64,000 nt of DNA from Branchiostoma floridae (GCF_000003815.2 NC_049995.1:16617048-16681047); one strand, 5' to 3'; counted from the first letter of the stretch, positions 39,780-51,790 are shown. Numbers and translations are program-made. Notes: a model not told the origin generated them from the letters alone.

Positions 39780-41135
39780 AAGTCCCGAAAGACTCCTTGA
39801 TTGTTAAATGCCTACTCAAAGAACCATCTGGGGACAGTAGAAAGGATTCGTGTGTTTAAAGTTAATGTCAAGAAGGTTTGAACAAGACTCAAGGGTCCAT
39901 GTTAAGTGTAGTCTAATGCACATGGGCGATTTAAGGAACAAAAAACGAGTAGTTCAAAACATAGTTCTTAACAAAATCTCCTTTATCTTGGAAAGAAGAT
40001 CTAAATTACACCAGTGTTTTTTCTCAAGTTTCGAAAAATGCGCATACATAAAGCCACAGGTGATTTAAAAAACACGAAACGTGCAGTCGAAGATAAAGTT
40101 CCTGAGAACTTTTCCTTCATTATCGTAGAGACCTTAAGTAGGCTCCGAGGTCTTTCTCAAGTGCAGCAGCGGGCATAAAACTCGCAGTCTAAGACAAATG
40201 TTGTGAGAAAATCACCTTCAATATCGAAAAGAAGATTTACACAAGACCCAGAGGTCTTTTTTAAGTGTGGAAATAGGATCACATACACATGTACAATATG
40301 ATGTAGTATAAAGTAACCTAAGTTTGCCTTGTACAAATTTTGTGCAATAAACTTTGACTTGACTTGCCTACACACGAGAAATCTAAAACAAGGGTCTTAA
40401 AAATCACCTTCAATATCGAACAGAAGATTTAAACAATGCCCGGATGTCTTTCTAAACTGTGAAAATAGTCACAGATGGGTAAATGTGATTTTACAAAACG
40501 CGAATAGAGCATTCCAAAAAAATGTCTTAACAAGATCCCTTTCCATCTGGGAAAGGAGATAGAAAGTAGATTCGGTGGTCTTCTTAAATGGTGCAATAGG
40601 CAAATACACGCATAAATCACCTTCAATAACCCAATATTTTATGATGAAGCGAATGGTCTTGCTCAAGTGCAGCAGTAGAGGCTCGCAAATGAGCAAATGT
40701 GCTGAAGAGGGACACGAAGAGAGTAATTCAAGACAAAGATCACGTTTGATATCGGAAAGAATATCTAAAGTAGACCTAAAGGTCTTCCTCAAGTGTTGCA
40801 ACAGGCGCACACATACGGGCACAGGTGATTCAAGGGGCACACCGGATGGACCCAACGAATCTTCTCAAGTGTAACACGCGCATGGAAAAAGGTGATTTGA
40901 ATACGAAACGAGCAACTTACTGCAAATACATGTTTGCAACACTGACTTCTTTGAAAGACCAAACGTACTTTCTCAAGTGTGACAAAGGTCACTCACACAC
41001 GAAGGCAAATGTGATACGACTTGGACAACCCAAGACAAAAATCGTAAGAAAATTACATTCAATACAGGTGAGGATATTTAGACCAGAACTAATAAATTTT
41101 CTTAAGTATAACGGTAGACACACACGTACAATGGA
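39780..41135 (+). repeat. second degenerate tandem array, about 165-bp unit
   Basis: TTCTCAAGTGTG.., AC.CACACGGGCAAA.GTGATT, ACGAAACG.GCAGT and AATCACCTTCAATATCG.AAAGAAGAT recur about 8 times. The 128-codon minus frame at 40469-40855 lies entirely in the array and follows its period poorly. Confidence 0.8.
40290..40372 (+). mobile_element. LINE tail with GACTT units
   Basis: GCCTTGTACAAATTTTGTGC then AATAAACTTTGACTTGACTTG, a typical LINE 3' end with a pentamer tail, inserted in an array unit. Confidence 0.6.
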
Positions 41136-41154
41136 GCAAAGGTGATCAATCAGT

Positions 41155-41490
41155 CTTCACCCATCTTTCTCCACTGTGCTCTGCATCCTGTTCAGTTCAG
41201 TCATCCATCAGGTGACACTATAAAGTTCCTCCAGGCGGCTCTGTCACGCATGACAGACAGGAGGTCTTGTCTTGGAGGCCAACATCCTCCTCAATCACCC
41301 TCTGCATCCTGCAAGCTTCCTTATGTCTTGTAGTTTCTTTACTGTTGTAGGAAGAGCTTTAGGTCTGCTCTTAGTAAGCTGAGTAGGCTGACACAGTGTC
41401 TTCCCTTTGCGTGTCTTGTACCACAGGATATGGAACATTCTTACTTTGGCAGCTCCATAAACAGAATTTTCATGAGTAGGTTTCAAGTCA
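41155..41490 (-). pseudogene. non-LTR retrotransposon C-terminal debris
   Basis: On the minus strand, 41486-41295 is open (contains GAAKVRMFHILWYKTRKGK and PKALPTTVKKLQDIRKL). It joins RVIEEDVGLQDKT; after a frameshift the DNA reads SVMRDRAAWRNFIVSPDG. The last block resembles retrotransposon C-termini (...DRA.WR..V). The first block I cannot place. Stops and shifts show it is dead. Confidence 0.4.
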
Positions 41491-42812
41491 GAAGGGTTTT
41501 GTTTTAGAAATTCTACTAATGTATTGCCGTTAAGCTAATAAGTTGCTGAGATCATCACACATATAGTCATCAACTTCTACAAACGTCCTGCAGCTGCATT
41601 CAGTATTTCTTCACATCTTTTACACTGCGTTTTGCATCTCCCTCAGCTCTCGGTGTGTCAAGGGCATCAATTTGGCAGGATCCAAGGACTTTCACCTCCC
41701 CTATGGTTTATACATAGGTTTCATATGGGATTCTGACTACCCAATAGAGCACATTATGCCTGAGGATTGCATCAGACAGTACTGATACTTTTGCACGAAC
41801 CCACAGAATGTCAAATAGGTCTTTGCTTTGACAGGTTTTACAGCTCCATCATGCCACGCACCAGAAGACCACTGGCTGAACATACAGAACTTCTTTGATG
41901 CGTGTAAGGAAGAAAGGCAATAAAGAGGAAATGTCAATGATAATCTAGTTATCTATAACGCCAACGTGGGTGACTTAGGCAGGAATCTGGTACGTCCAAG
42001 AAAATGAAAATCATTTCCAGTTGATTGCGTTACTGCTTTTGGTAGGAATCTAATCTAATCTTAGCATCTAATTTCGTCGGTTGATCAACGAACCAATTAA
42101 TGAATAGATTTATCTAATTATTCGTTCATGCATCCATTTATTCACCCATTCAATAAATTGTTTTGTCATGTGCATATTTGATCAATCAATTTTGCTATTA
42201 ACTCCAGCTCTTGAAATGGAAACATGTCAAAAATGCTCCCACAGGAACCTGAGGAAAAGAAACACCAACCGTTTAATGTTCCCTGGAAGAAGCCCATCTA
42301 ACTTTGATAGTCCCATGAGTCTGCTGGTGTCTTGAAATGGCAGGAATCTCCAGGTGGTAAAATATATCTCTGATATGACAGGTGTAATCATGTAGGGGCA
42401 TGATGGAAAGAAACACAAACAACTTGATGTTCCCCGGAGGAGGCCCATATAACTTTCATGGTACCCTTAGGACTACCTTAGCCTTCACAAGACCCTACAG
42501 GTTGTAAACTATGTCTATTTTCTGACAGGTGTCAGGAAAACACCTCTGGTTGGACATGTCGCATCTCTTTGATGTGTGTAAAGTATGGAAACTATAAAAT
42601 AGTCCGTATAAAGAGGGCATGACGATCTGTTCGTGAATCACGCAATACCGATGACTACTACAGGAATGTGGTAGTATCTCATGGACTTTATGTATAGAAA
42701 TACATGATATGATCATTCAGTCATCATTAATTTCATTCTTTCTTTCAACCATTCATTCATCCATCCATCCATTCAGTCCTTCATTCCCGAAACTGCCTCG
42801 TTACATGCATGT

Positions 42813-43100
42813 TCTTTTTTTTTCAATTTGCTTTTGGACAGACGAGGACAATGTGGCACTGCACTCAAGTTTTTGTAACTTATATTAACAGTGCCACCTA
42901 CACGGTACAGACAGAAGGTAAAGGTAGCCTTTTACCTCCCCGACCGAAGTCAGGTACCCATTTTTACACCTGGGTGAAGTGAGGAAGGTCGTGTAAAGTG
43001 CCTTTCCCAAGGGCACAACGCCGGAGCGGGGCTCGGTGGGGATCGAACTCAGAACCTCTAGGTTCCGAGCCGAACGCTCTACCAATTACACCACGCCCGA
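42813..43100 (-). mobile_element. near-complete tRNA-derived SINE
   Basis: Minus strand: GGCGTGGTGTAATTGGTAGAG (A-box), GAGTTCGATCC (B-box), TTGTGCCCTTGGGAAAGGCA, CACCCAGGTGTAAAAATGGG, and a tail ending GTCTGTCCAAAAGCAAATTG then an A run. This is the best-preserved copy; relatives are at 3190, 32496, 54729 and 58781. Confidence 0.88.
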
Positions 43101-43124
43101 CGCCACATGGTTCGTGATTTGGTT

Positions 43125-43225
43125 GGGCATAGTGAAAGTGAAGATGTTCCAGGAAGATGCTCGCTCTGGTGGGTGATGCTCAGTAGGGGAGATCAAAGAG
43201 AAAGTGAAAGTAAAAAGGTAGGATA
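43125..43225 (+). repeat. solo unit of the 62-kb minisatellite
   Basis: GTGAAAGTGAAGATGTTCCAGGAAGATGCTCG is almost identical to units at 61937 and 62219, 19 kb away, and GATCAAAGAGAAAGTGAAAG continues the match. Confidence 0.85.
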
Positions 43226-43639
43226 TCAAACTCGCAACACTGGTGACTAAGATAGGAATATGGTAGTTTTTCAAGCGTTTCATCACGTATACAACCATTA
43301 ATTCATTCATCCACCCATTCATTCATCCCTGTAACTGCCTCGTTACATGCATGAGTCGTACTTTGGTTTTAGCCATTAGTTTCAGCCCTTGAAGTCGGAA
43401 GCATGTTAAAACGCCTCCCTCAGGGACCTGATCAAAAGAAAGGCTAACTGTTTGATGTTCTCATGGGAAAGCCAGTATAACTTTGATATTCTTGTAACCC
43501 CTGCTGGTGTGTTTAAAGGGAGGAAGTATAAGTCCCAACAGAGACTGTGGTGATTGAATCTACGTTGGACAAATCTTCTGGGGGATTCTTTAATGCGGTT
43601 TATACTAGCTAGACCCGGTACCCAACAGCATTCGTCAAG

Positions 43640-44010
43640 AGTTGTAATGGACACATATGCACACACTCACGCACGCACACAGGTACAGAGACAGACAGAC
43701 AGACAGACACATGCACACACACGCATACTGTATGCCAAGCATACACACACAGACACACAGACAGGCACACATACACAGACACTCGCAATCACACACACAC
43801 ACACACACACACATGCACACACACACACGTACACACACTTGCACACACACACAGACATACACATGCACACACACACACACACACACACATGCACGCACAC
43901 ACATATGCACGCACACACACGCACATATGCACACACACACACACTCACACACACACACACACACACACACATGCACACAATCATACACACAGGCACACAC
44001 ATGGGCAAAT
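43640..44010 (+). repeat. CA-rich microsatellite
   Basis: ACACAC runs with GCAC, CATACA and CAGACA interruptions, and a (CAGA)n block at 43693-43708. Long frames on both strands are repeat artefacts. Confidence 0.95.
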
Positions 44011-44546
44011 GTGACATAGGGAACACGAAAGAAAAAACACATCAATCAATCGGCCTTAGCCGTTCTTCCCAGAGGTACAGTGGAGGGGAGGGGTCACGGG
44101 AAAAATAAATAGATAAATTAATACAAAATAAATATTTATATTAAATACTTTACGATCATAAAATCAAACTCGTAGTGGTGGCCCGGTCAGTAAACAGAAC
44201 TGACAGTTCGAAATAAATCCATGTCGGAAAGCCCGCAACTTTGATATTGCATATCAAATGTTACATCGATTATTACACCTATGGGTTTATACATATGTTT
44301 CATACGGGCCGCTGGCTACCCAATAGAGTACATGCTGCCCGAGAGTGCATCAGCCATAAGATCACTGTCGCCTTTACACGATCCTATGAATTGTAAAATT
44401 GGTCTTTGATGAATGTTACCGTTTTATCGTGCCAGATAATAAATTACCATGGCCAAACATATCGCACCTCTTTGAAGTGTGTTAAGTATAAAGACTATGA
44501 AAGAGTCCGTGTCAAGGGGTCGTCCGGTCTGGTTGTCTGTCACGCC

Positions 44547-45954
44547 AACACAGACTATAATCTGGTAGTATCTTAGGGGCTTTATATATGGAAAAAGACC
44601 ATTCATTCAACAATTATTGCCTTATACATTCAGCAATTCGTTCATCCTCTCACATTACACGCTCTTTTGATAATTTGATTTATATATTACTTCCTTGTTC
44701 ATTCATTATGTATCATATTAACTTCCTGGTTACATGCGTGTCTCATAAGTTTGGTTGGTCATTAGTTTCAGCTCGTGCAAGTCGGAAACATGCCAAAAAG
44801 GCTTTGTTGGGGACCTGATAAAAAGAAACACGAACGTCCTTTGGTCTCATGGGGATAATTTACCAAAGAGGAAAGAAATGTTTTTTTACAAGCCTTGCAA
44901 GACTAATGGTAAAGCATCTTGGCTTTAAAACAATATATTTATATCTTTAAACAAGAGTATTTACTGACTATGATTGCACACCCGTAAACTCTTAGAGCAG
45001 CCTTTGGAACCCTGAGCAACCAATATACTGGCCTTGACTGGCTCAGTGATGACTCGTTCTCATTGAAATGTTAAAAAGGGCAATTTTTTTTGGTTGAGAA
45101 ATAAATCGGCTTTATTTTCAGTGAAAACTACCTGGTTGTTTAGGAAAATTCCTCTTTTAACCATAGCCAAAAATGGCAACTTATCATTTTCGGTCCCATT
45201 GGTAATGCACTACAGGGCATGTAACAAACGTTACCGGTAACGTTTGTTACAACACAGACTATAATCTGGTAGTATCTTAGGGGCTTTATATATGGAAAAT
45301 GACCATTCATTCATCAATTATTGTCTTATACATTCGGTAATTCGTTCATCCTCTCACATTACACGCTCTTTTGATAATTTGATTTATACATTATTACTTG
45401 CTCATTCATTATGTATTATATTAACTGCCTGGTCACATGCGTGTCTCATAAGTTTGGTTGGTTATTAGTTTCAGCTCTTGCAAGTCGGAAACATGCCAAA
45501 AAGGCTTTATTGGTAAACCTGATAAAAAGAAACACGAACGTCCTTTGGCCTCATGGGGAGAATTTACCAAAGAGGAAAGATATGTTTTTTACAAGCCTTG
45601 CAAGACTAATGGTAAAGCATCTTGCGCTTAAAAACATATATTCATATCTTTAACAGAGCATTTACTGACTATGATTGCACACCCGGCCCGTAAACTCTTA
45701 GAGCATCCTTTAAAACCCTTAGCAACCAATATACCGGCCTTGACAGGCTCAGTGATGACTCGTTCTCATTGAAATGTCGGAAATCGCAATTTTTTTTGGT
45801 CGAAAAATAAATCGGCTTTATTTTCAGTGAAAACTACCTGGTTGTTTAGGAAAATTCCTCTTTTAACCATAGCCAAAAAATGGCAACTTATTATAATTTT
45901 CGGTCCCATTGGTAGTGCACTACAGGGCATGTAACAAACGTTACCGGTAACGTC
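44547..45954 (+). repeat. 704-bp tandem duplication
   Basis: AACACAGACTATAATCTGGT starts copies at 44547 and 45251. The copies align along their whole length with few differences, including GATAATTTGATTTATA and TTTTCAGTGAAAACTACCTG. A palindrome occurs at the end of each copy, perfect at 45220-45251 and imperfect near 45929-45952. Confidence 0.95.
45220..45251. repeat. 32-nt perfect palindrome at duplication junction
   Basis: TGTAACAAACGTTACC and its exact complement meet without a spacer. The duplication boundary coincides with its right end. Confidence 0.93.
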
Positions 45955-45987
45955 TATTACCACAGTTAACTTAACCCTTTTTTATAT

Positions 45988-46713
45988 TTCAGCCATACCA
46001 TAGGTATGGTGAAATATATTGTATTCGTAATGTTTCGTCTTTCTTCTTCTTCTTCTTTCTCCTGTCAAATCTTCAAATCGATTCAACTCCGTCGTTCCAG
46101 GACCGAATTACTTGAAATTTGGCACAAGGGTAGAGTGGGTCAATACCCAGGTGCTCTTTTTCTCATTTTTTTCATATCTTCCTTTAAAATGATTTTATTC
46201 ATGTCTTTGCAATTTTTATGTACATTTTGCCCCCCCTGTACCCTGGTATTAATCCCAAAACAATTTTGGTATACGGTACAGCAAAATGCTTAATTTTGGC
46301 ATTTTTTGCCCCCAAAATGACATTTTTGGCTCCAATACCCCTATTTTACAACTAAATGACCTGAAATTTGGTACAGGAGTGCCGTCTACATATGCGCACA
46401 TGAATTCATTAACACTTTTGGCATACGGTACAACAAATGCTTAAATTTGGAATTTTTGGGCCATTGTTTGACCAAAAACGTACGCTTTTGGCTCCTGTTC
46501 CCTGGTCTTGTAACCAAATGACCTACATTTTGGTAGATAGGAGCACTAGATATTCATTCAAATGACCCATGTATAATTTCAGGCATAAACCACTTCAAAA
46601 ATGTATATTTGGGGATTTTTTGGTAATTCTCCACTGGCCAGAGGGTCAACGACCTCAAGGTCGTTGACCTCTCCCACCTGAAGACAGCATGTGCACATAT
46701 CTATATATACTAG
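45988..46713 (+). mobile_element. possible Helitron-like element
   Basis: Starts near a palindrome CCATACCATAGGTATGG. It ends with ATGTGCACAT (46688-46697), about 12 bp, then CTAG (46710-46713) followed by T. A terminal hairpin upstream of CTAG fits a rolling-circle 3' end. The interior repeats phrases such as AAATTTGG.ACA and CAAATGACCTGAAATTTGG. No coding region; class uncertain. Confidence 0.4.
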
Positions 46714-46799
46714 TAACTTGATTAAAGAGGCAACCAATCACGTAGCCTGAGTCAACATCCCGAAGGGGATTGGCAGCCAATCAGTGAGCCCGGTGTTAT

Positions 46800-47540
46800 C
46801 TGGATGAGTCCATTCTGGCACGGAGGGGGTACATATTTTTTTTAATTCATCTTTGGACTGTTGATTATATAATGTCTCTCAGTGGGAGTATTTTTGAACT
46901 GGACTATTTTGCAATGTTACATGGGGTGTACTGGAAGAGTCCATTCTTGCATGGAGTGGGGCATTTTTTTTTAAATTGTTTATGGAATTTGGTGATTTGA
47001 TATGTCAAAGTGTTTCAGTGTGGTTATTTTTTGACTGGTCAACTTTGCAATTTTACATAGGTTGTGCTGGAAGAGTCCATCCTTACAATGGGGGGGGGGG
47101 TTACACTCCATTTTCGGGACTTTGGTGATTACATCCAAGTCCAATTTTAGCGGATGTATTTTTGGACTGCACCACTTTACATAGGGGCATCGCAAGAAGA
47201 GTCCATTCTTGCCTGGGGATGTTTTCCAATTTAGTTTCAGAAAGGTGATGATTCAATATTCCATTTTTAGTGGAAGTGTTTTTGGACTGGTCTATTTTAC
47301 CTTTTCATGCCTTTTATGCTTAGTTCAACCTTGGCCATGTTTCTGGACTGGTCTATTGTGCAATTCCATGGGGTGCACTGGAAGAGTCCATTCTTGCACT
47401 AGGAATTTTGTAAGATTCATTTTTGGGTGTCATTAAGTGTCAAGTGTGGAAGTGACTTTTAAACAAAAGTGTTCGATTTTTGCACATGGGTGATTTTGGA
47501 ATAGTCTATTGTTGCATGGGGAGGGAGATGGCTGAAATAT
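46800..47540 (+). repeat. degenerate minisatellite, about 130-bp unit
   Basis: GGAAGAGTCCATTCTTGCA.GG recurs at about 46803, 46934, 47067, 47196 and 47380, each followed by TTTTTGGACTGGTCTATTTTGCAATTT. A G run lies at 47091-47100. Confidence 0.88.
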
Positions 47541-48105
47541 GCTGCATGTGCTCTCAAGCAAATGTCGGCCTTTCTAGTCTTCAAAAGTATTAACATTATT
47601 GGCTACATAATTTTATTGGCTACAAAGTTGACGTCCCTATGGACATTTAAAAAGTGAGCAGCATAAACTCTTAGAGCACCCTTTAAGATAAGAGCAACCC
47701 AACCAATATACTGGCCTTGGATGGCTCAATGATGTTATCGATCGCAAACTATGCCCCGATTCACCTCCAAATTACTTTTCCTATCTGTGTACCGCTGTAC
47801 ATGTTGTTATTTGAAAAACGTATTATTAGATGCACCGCCGGAATAAAGGCTTACATGCTATCACCTAATCGTGTCGAGTGGCATGCCTCTAAGACACAAA
47901 ATAAAGGATGAAGCTAGTGTTAGTAGAATACATTTAAAGTCGTATGGGAAGAATCTAGCAAAAATGGTAACAGCATAAAACCGCTTTCTTCATGGCAATT
48001 ACAACCTACAAGGGCATCAGCATCCATTTCCACCTTTCAAACCATATACAAAACAGATACCACATGGTCTAAAACGTGACTATTTTGTCTTTTCTTGTTT
48101 TGTTC
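47541..48105. other. unassigned DNA
   Basis: AAACTCTTAGAGCA.CCTTT near 47663 also occurs in the 704-bp units. No gene is supported. Confidence 0.35.
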
Positions 48106-48109
48106 ACAT

Positions 48110-48382
48110 TGGTATGCAAATCTCCATTTATTTCATTTTGATAATGATTTTGAGTTACATTATGCTTACGTTGTATAATTGATTTGATTTACTTTATCAT
48201 TTGTAAGCTAAGTTTTGTTAATTTTCGTTAGTACTCGCTATGTTACCATTTAGGTTCGTTGATATCGCTTTTATGTTGCATGTATGTTCGGGGTTGCCCC
48301 CCAGGGAACTTTGAAAAACACCTAAATTGGCGATATGTAACCCTGGTTAAATAAAAATAAACAAACAAACAAACAAACCTGA
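48110..48382 (+). mobile_element. LINE 3' end with AAAC tail
   Basis: GGGGTTGCCCCCCAGGGAAC, TTGAAAAACACCTAAATTGG, CGATATGTAACCCTGG, then TTAAATAAAAATAAACAAAC. This is a CR1-like LINE 3' UTR; the sequence upstream is non-coding. Confidence 0.75.
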
Positions 48383-48529
48383 CTGGTGTAACAACAAACT
48401 AGGTGCGAACCATGCAAGACATCAAAGTGTTTGAAACCACGCCGGCCCAAACGACCCAGTACAGAAATATATATTCTTTAATGAGCATGCTAAGTGCAAT
48501 GCCATTGACCACTTCTATACACTGAACTA

Positions 48530-48640
48530 CGCTCACTGTAGCAGCATCTCTTCTCCCTCAGAATCAGCAAAGTCATAATCATTGAGCTTCGGCAAGTTCG
48601 ACTAACTAACTCAATAGGCGAAGCAGGGGTCAGTAAAAGT
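48530..48640 (+). pseudogene. LRR-like exon fragment, decayed
   Basis: CACTGAACTACGCTCACTGT through AACTCAATAGGCGAAGCAGGGGTCA matches the minus strand of 9657-9550 in both flank and coding part, but with frameshifts and in-frame stops. Confidence 0.55.
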
Positions 48641-48690
48641 GTATTATGAGCCAAAAAAAGCTCCAGAGAGCTGGCTATGGAGGATAGGTG
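48641..48690 (+). repeat. arm fragment of the 58-kb palindrome family
   Basis: GTGTATTATGAGCCAAAAAAAG then GAGCTGGCTATGGAGG matches the right arm of 58015-58206. It abuts the LRR shard. Confidence 0.75.
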
Positions 48691-48894
48691 AAGTCGCGTA
48701 GCAAGAATCTCGAGTAAAGCACACAGTCATTTGTTTACTTATTCAACACACGGAACGAGCCTTTACAGAGAAATTATATTACTGAAAGCAAGGGAGTGTG
48801 AAGGAACGGGGAACGATAGGTCTATCCCCATGGGAGGTGAACCTGAACTTACTTTGTCATAGTTCCTTTAGGTTGAGAGGCGGGTCACGTTCAT

Positions 48895-49585
48895 ATCAAA
48901 TAATATCGTCCCAAATCGGTTCGAACAAACGCAAGACTGGGATGAATACTAACCATTCACAAGATTTCTACATTACCATTTCAGTGTCACAAAGAAAGGT
49001 CTCTTTTCAAAACTTTTCGTTCTAACTGCTATTCATATTTAGGACTAAGATGTCTTTGAAATTTAATCATAAGCCTGGAAATGCAACCTTAACTTTAAGA
49101 TTTGTAACCTTACGAGCAGGGGGTTGCAGACTACAAGCACGCGTTTGTAAAATCGCACCAGTGAAACATATCCATGCGAGAATGTCTTTAAAATTTCATG
49201 ATAAGTTTGGAATTGTACTGCTTTTGTAACCTTACGGGTAGTGGGTTGGAGACTTCAGCATGTTTTTGTAGATGGTGCTGTAACATTTTTTGTTTCAAAC
49301 TTTATTTATTTTATTACCAATATCATGATATTGGTTAATTGTTTAATTGTTGTCATATCATCATCCCAAATCGGTTCTGGAAAACGCACCAGTGAAACGT
49401 AGCCATTCACAAGAGCTACACTAGTATACATTATTTCAGGGTCGCAAATGCAGACCTAATCTCACTGTACAACTTTGTCGAGGAAGTGTTTAAAATTTCA
49501 TGATAAGCCTAGGAATTGTACGCAACACTTTTGTAACATTAAGGGCAATGGGTTGCATACTGAAGCACGATTTTGTACAGGGCGT
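48895..49585 (+). repeat. two- to three-copy diverged repeat
   Basis: ATC.TCCCAAATCGGTTC, CCATTCACAAGA, TTAAAATTTCATGATAAG, GGAATTGTAC and TTTTGTAACCTTACGGG.A recur at 48904, 49058, 49185, 49368 and 49490. Non-coding. Confidence 0.7.
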
Positions 49586-50430
49586 TGTAATGATGGATGG
49601 CAAACCACGACTTAACGACATTTTCGTGACACTGCAGGAATTACGGACAATTTTGGGCATGGTTGTCAGACAGAGGAACCAGGGTTGAGGTGAGTCTGTG
49701 CCCAGCATATTAAAAAAGACATTGTGAAAGTGATGAATGATCTCGAACCAATTTAAGTTGATCAAATGAACTCAATGAACAGATGAGCCACACTACGACT
49801 GGTCGCTACAGAGAAGACAGACGCTATACAGTATTTACAGGTTCGTTACACGGAGATGTTTTCCGAGCTCTTTATAACAAGTACAGTGAACAGTGGACCA
49901 CAGCTTAACAGACCATTTTAAGAATAGCTAGCAACCCTAATCATATATAATACTGTATTTTAAAAAATCCATTGTACGAAGAAATTCCTTTGTTAGATTC
50001 TTTTCAACAAGCACAATATTCAGTGGACCACAACCTGGTAGGAACTTGTAGTACCATCGTAGTCATACTTAAAGATTGTCAAATACATCACAACATAACG
50101 GAGGGGGCGCTAAATTCGCCACTTAAAGACAAATACCCATCATTACATCGCATAAAAGTCGGTTGGCCGTTGACATTGACATTCGATCAATCACCATGGT
50201 AACACGTTTGTAAAAAGTCAAGCAATGAAACTTTTAATATAACCCCCAAAACATATCTTGAATTAAGAAAAGATGTAGCGAATTCAGGGCCCCCTCCGTT
50301 ATACATTTAAACGTATATATTGTAAAGAAGTATTTTCCAGTACCAGAAAATAGGATAGGATTTCCCACAATACAATCCCCTTCCCAATCCTCAAACAGCT
50401 ATACCTAGTATAACGAACCTTAAAGGTACT
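49586..50430. other. unassigned DNA with a short duplication
   Basis: CAGTGGACCACA.C and ACAAGTACAGTGAAC-like blocks occur at 49878 and 50010. No gene apart from the candidate exon that follows. Confidence 0.35.
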
Positions 50431-50433
50431 TAC

Positions 50434-50664
50434 CCAAATAATTGCCCATAAACAGCGGAATAAATTTAAAAAGAAATCCTCTTCTCCCGGTTTGACGAAC
50501 ATCGAAAATGTTTCACTCACGAAGAAACCCGAATCCTGATTGGAACTAGCTTCCGGTTTCCCTGCACCGGAGCCCAGGTGACACTCATTTGTACTTGCAA
50601 TTAATTCATGCGTCATGCTACAATAAAAGTAGCAATTGGCACATGACCTCCGAGCGTTTGTCAT
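50434..50664 (-). CDS. candidate first coding exon, product unknown
   Basis: ATG at 50664 opens 77 codons ending ...ATTTGG directly before a consensus donor GTAAGTACC (50433-50425), in phase 0. Translation begins MTNARRSCANCYFYCSMTHE, includes SGFFVSETFSMFVKPGEEDF and ends FLNLFRCLWAIIW, so the last 15 residues are hydrophobic. A second possible donor (TTC/GTGAGTG) lies at 50520. No family is recognised. The next exon would lie below 50425 but I cannot pick it out. Chance ORF plus chance donor is a real alternative. Confidence 0.3.
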
Positions 50665-51469
50665 TCTGGTTGACACCCTGTAATTGTTGCTACTTCATAA
50701 GTTTAATAAAGGATGGATAAGTCACGCTAATGAAATGTCCGATTGAGGATATATCAAATGAAAGGTAAGAAGACACAAAGTCACCAAGGTGATGGTAAGT
50801 TCTATGGCTTATTAAGCCTGGTTTAGGGACACTGTGAGAAAAGGTAAGAATCTTGCTCTCAAGGTCAATTGTATCTTTAGCATGTTAATTAGAATATAAT
50901 TCATACTAACGAAGGGTCAAATTAACAACATATCAAATAAAAGGCAAGAAGACACAAAGTCACCAAGGTGATGGTAAGTTCTATGGCTTTTCTGTATCTG
51001 AATTAGAGACACCATGAGAAAAGGTATGCGCTCAAGGTCATTTGTATCTTTAAAAGGTTGATTAAATTATAGTTCATACTAACAAAAGGCCCAATTGACA
51101 ACATATCAAATAAAAGGTAAGAAGACATCAAGTCACCAAGGTTCCGATAGGTTCTATGGCTTATTAAACCCGATGTACAGACACTGTGAGAAAAGTAATG
51201 AGTCTCGTGATGACGGTTATATGTACTTTAAGAGGTTAAATAAGGAATATTCCGTACTAATTCAATGTATGATTGAGGACACGCTAGATAAAGAGAAGAT
51301 GACATGGAATCGCCAAGGTGCCGATATATGTTATAGCTCATCTATATCTTATCTATCTGGATAAAAATCAATTTATTTGTACCTAGAGGGTTAAGCTAAG
51401 GAAATCCGTGCTGATAGAAAATATGATTGGGGACACATCTGACAGGACCTAGTTGAATTGACGACACAT

Positions 51470-51790
51470 TTAACCAGCTGCTGCCGCGCCGCGTGCCTGC
51501 GAAGCTGGTGTGTTACGCCGAAGGGCGGTTATACCGGCTATATAGATACAGATACAGAAGCTGGTGTGTTACGCCGAAGGGCGGTTATACCGGCTATATA
51601 GATACAGATACAGGAGCTGGTGTGTTACGCCGAAGGGCGGTTATACCGGCTATATAGATACAGATACAGAAGCTGGTGTGTTACGCCGAAGGGCGGTTAT
51701 ACCGGCTATATACATACAGATACAGAAGCTGGTGTGTTACGCCGAAGGGCGGTTATACCGGCTATATAGATACAGATACAGATACATTTG
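51470..51790 (+). mobile_element. 56-bp minisatellite-bearing element
   Basis: A leader AACCAGCTGCTGCCGCGCCGC then GTGCCTGC is followed by five near-identical 56-bp units starting GAAGCTGGTGTGTTACGCC at 51501, 51557, 51613, 51669 and 51725. The same leader plus a single decayed unit lies at 56484. A leader with a central tandem block suggests a mobile element with internal repeats, class unknown. Confidence 0.8.

Larger units (their letters stand above)
41690..44590 (+). repeat. three-copy dispersed repeat
   Basis: ATACAT..GTTTCATA.GGG, CTACCCAATAGAG.ACAT, GAG.TGCATCA and CTTTGA.G.GTGTAAAG recur at about 41705-41935, 42490-42700 and 44275-44515. A second module (CAGCTCTTGAAATGGAAACATG to AGAAACAC.AAC) recurs at 42205, 42400, 43384 and 44770. 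Both look like offshoots of the 37-kb array. Confidence 0.65.

Noticed and set aside
40469-40855. 128-codon minus ORF; plus strand shows KC..., HTGTGDSRG-like phrases suggestive of zinc fingers
   Set aside because: Cys/His spacing does not fit C2H2 fingers and the phrases follow the tandem array unit rather than a protein.
43554-44108. 184-codon plus ORF and 136-codon minus ORF
   Set aside because: Same cause: CA-rich microsatellite, no protein features.
46643-46672. Nuclear-receptor-like palindrome (AGGGTCAACGACCTCAAGGTCGTTGACC region)
   Set aside because: It resembles paired half-sites, but lies within a repeat element and is best explained as a foldback; no regulatory context.
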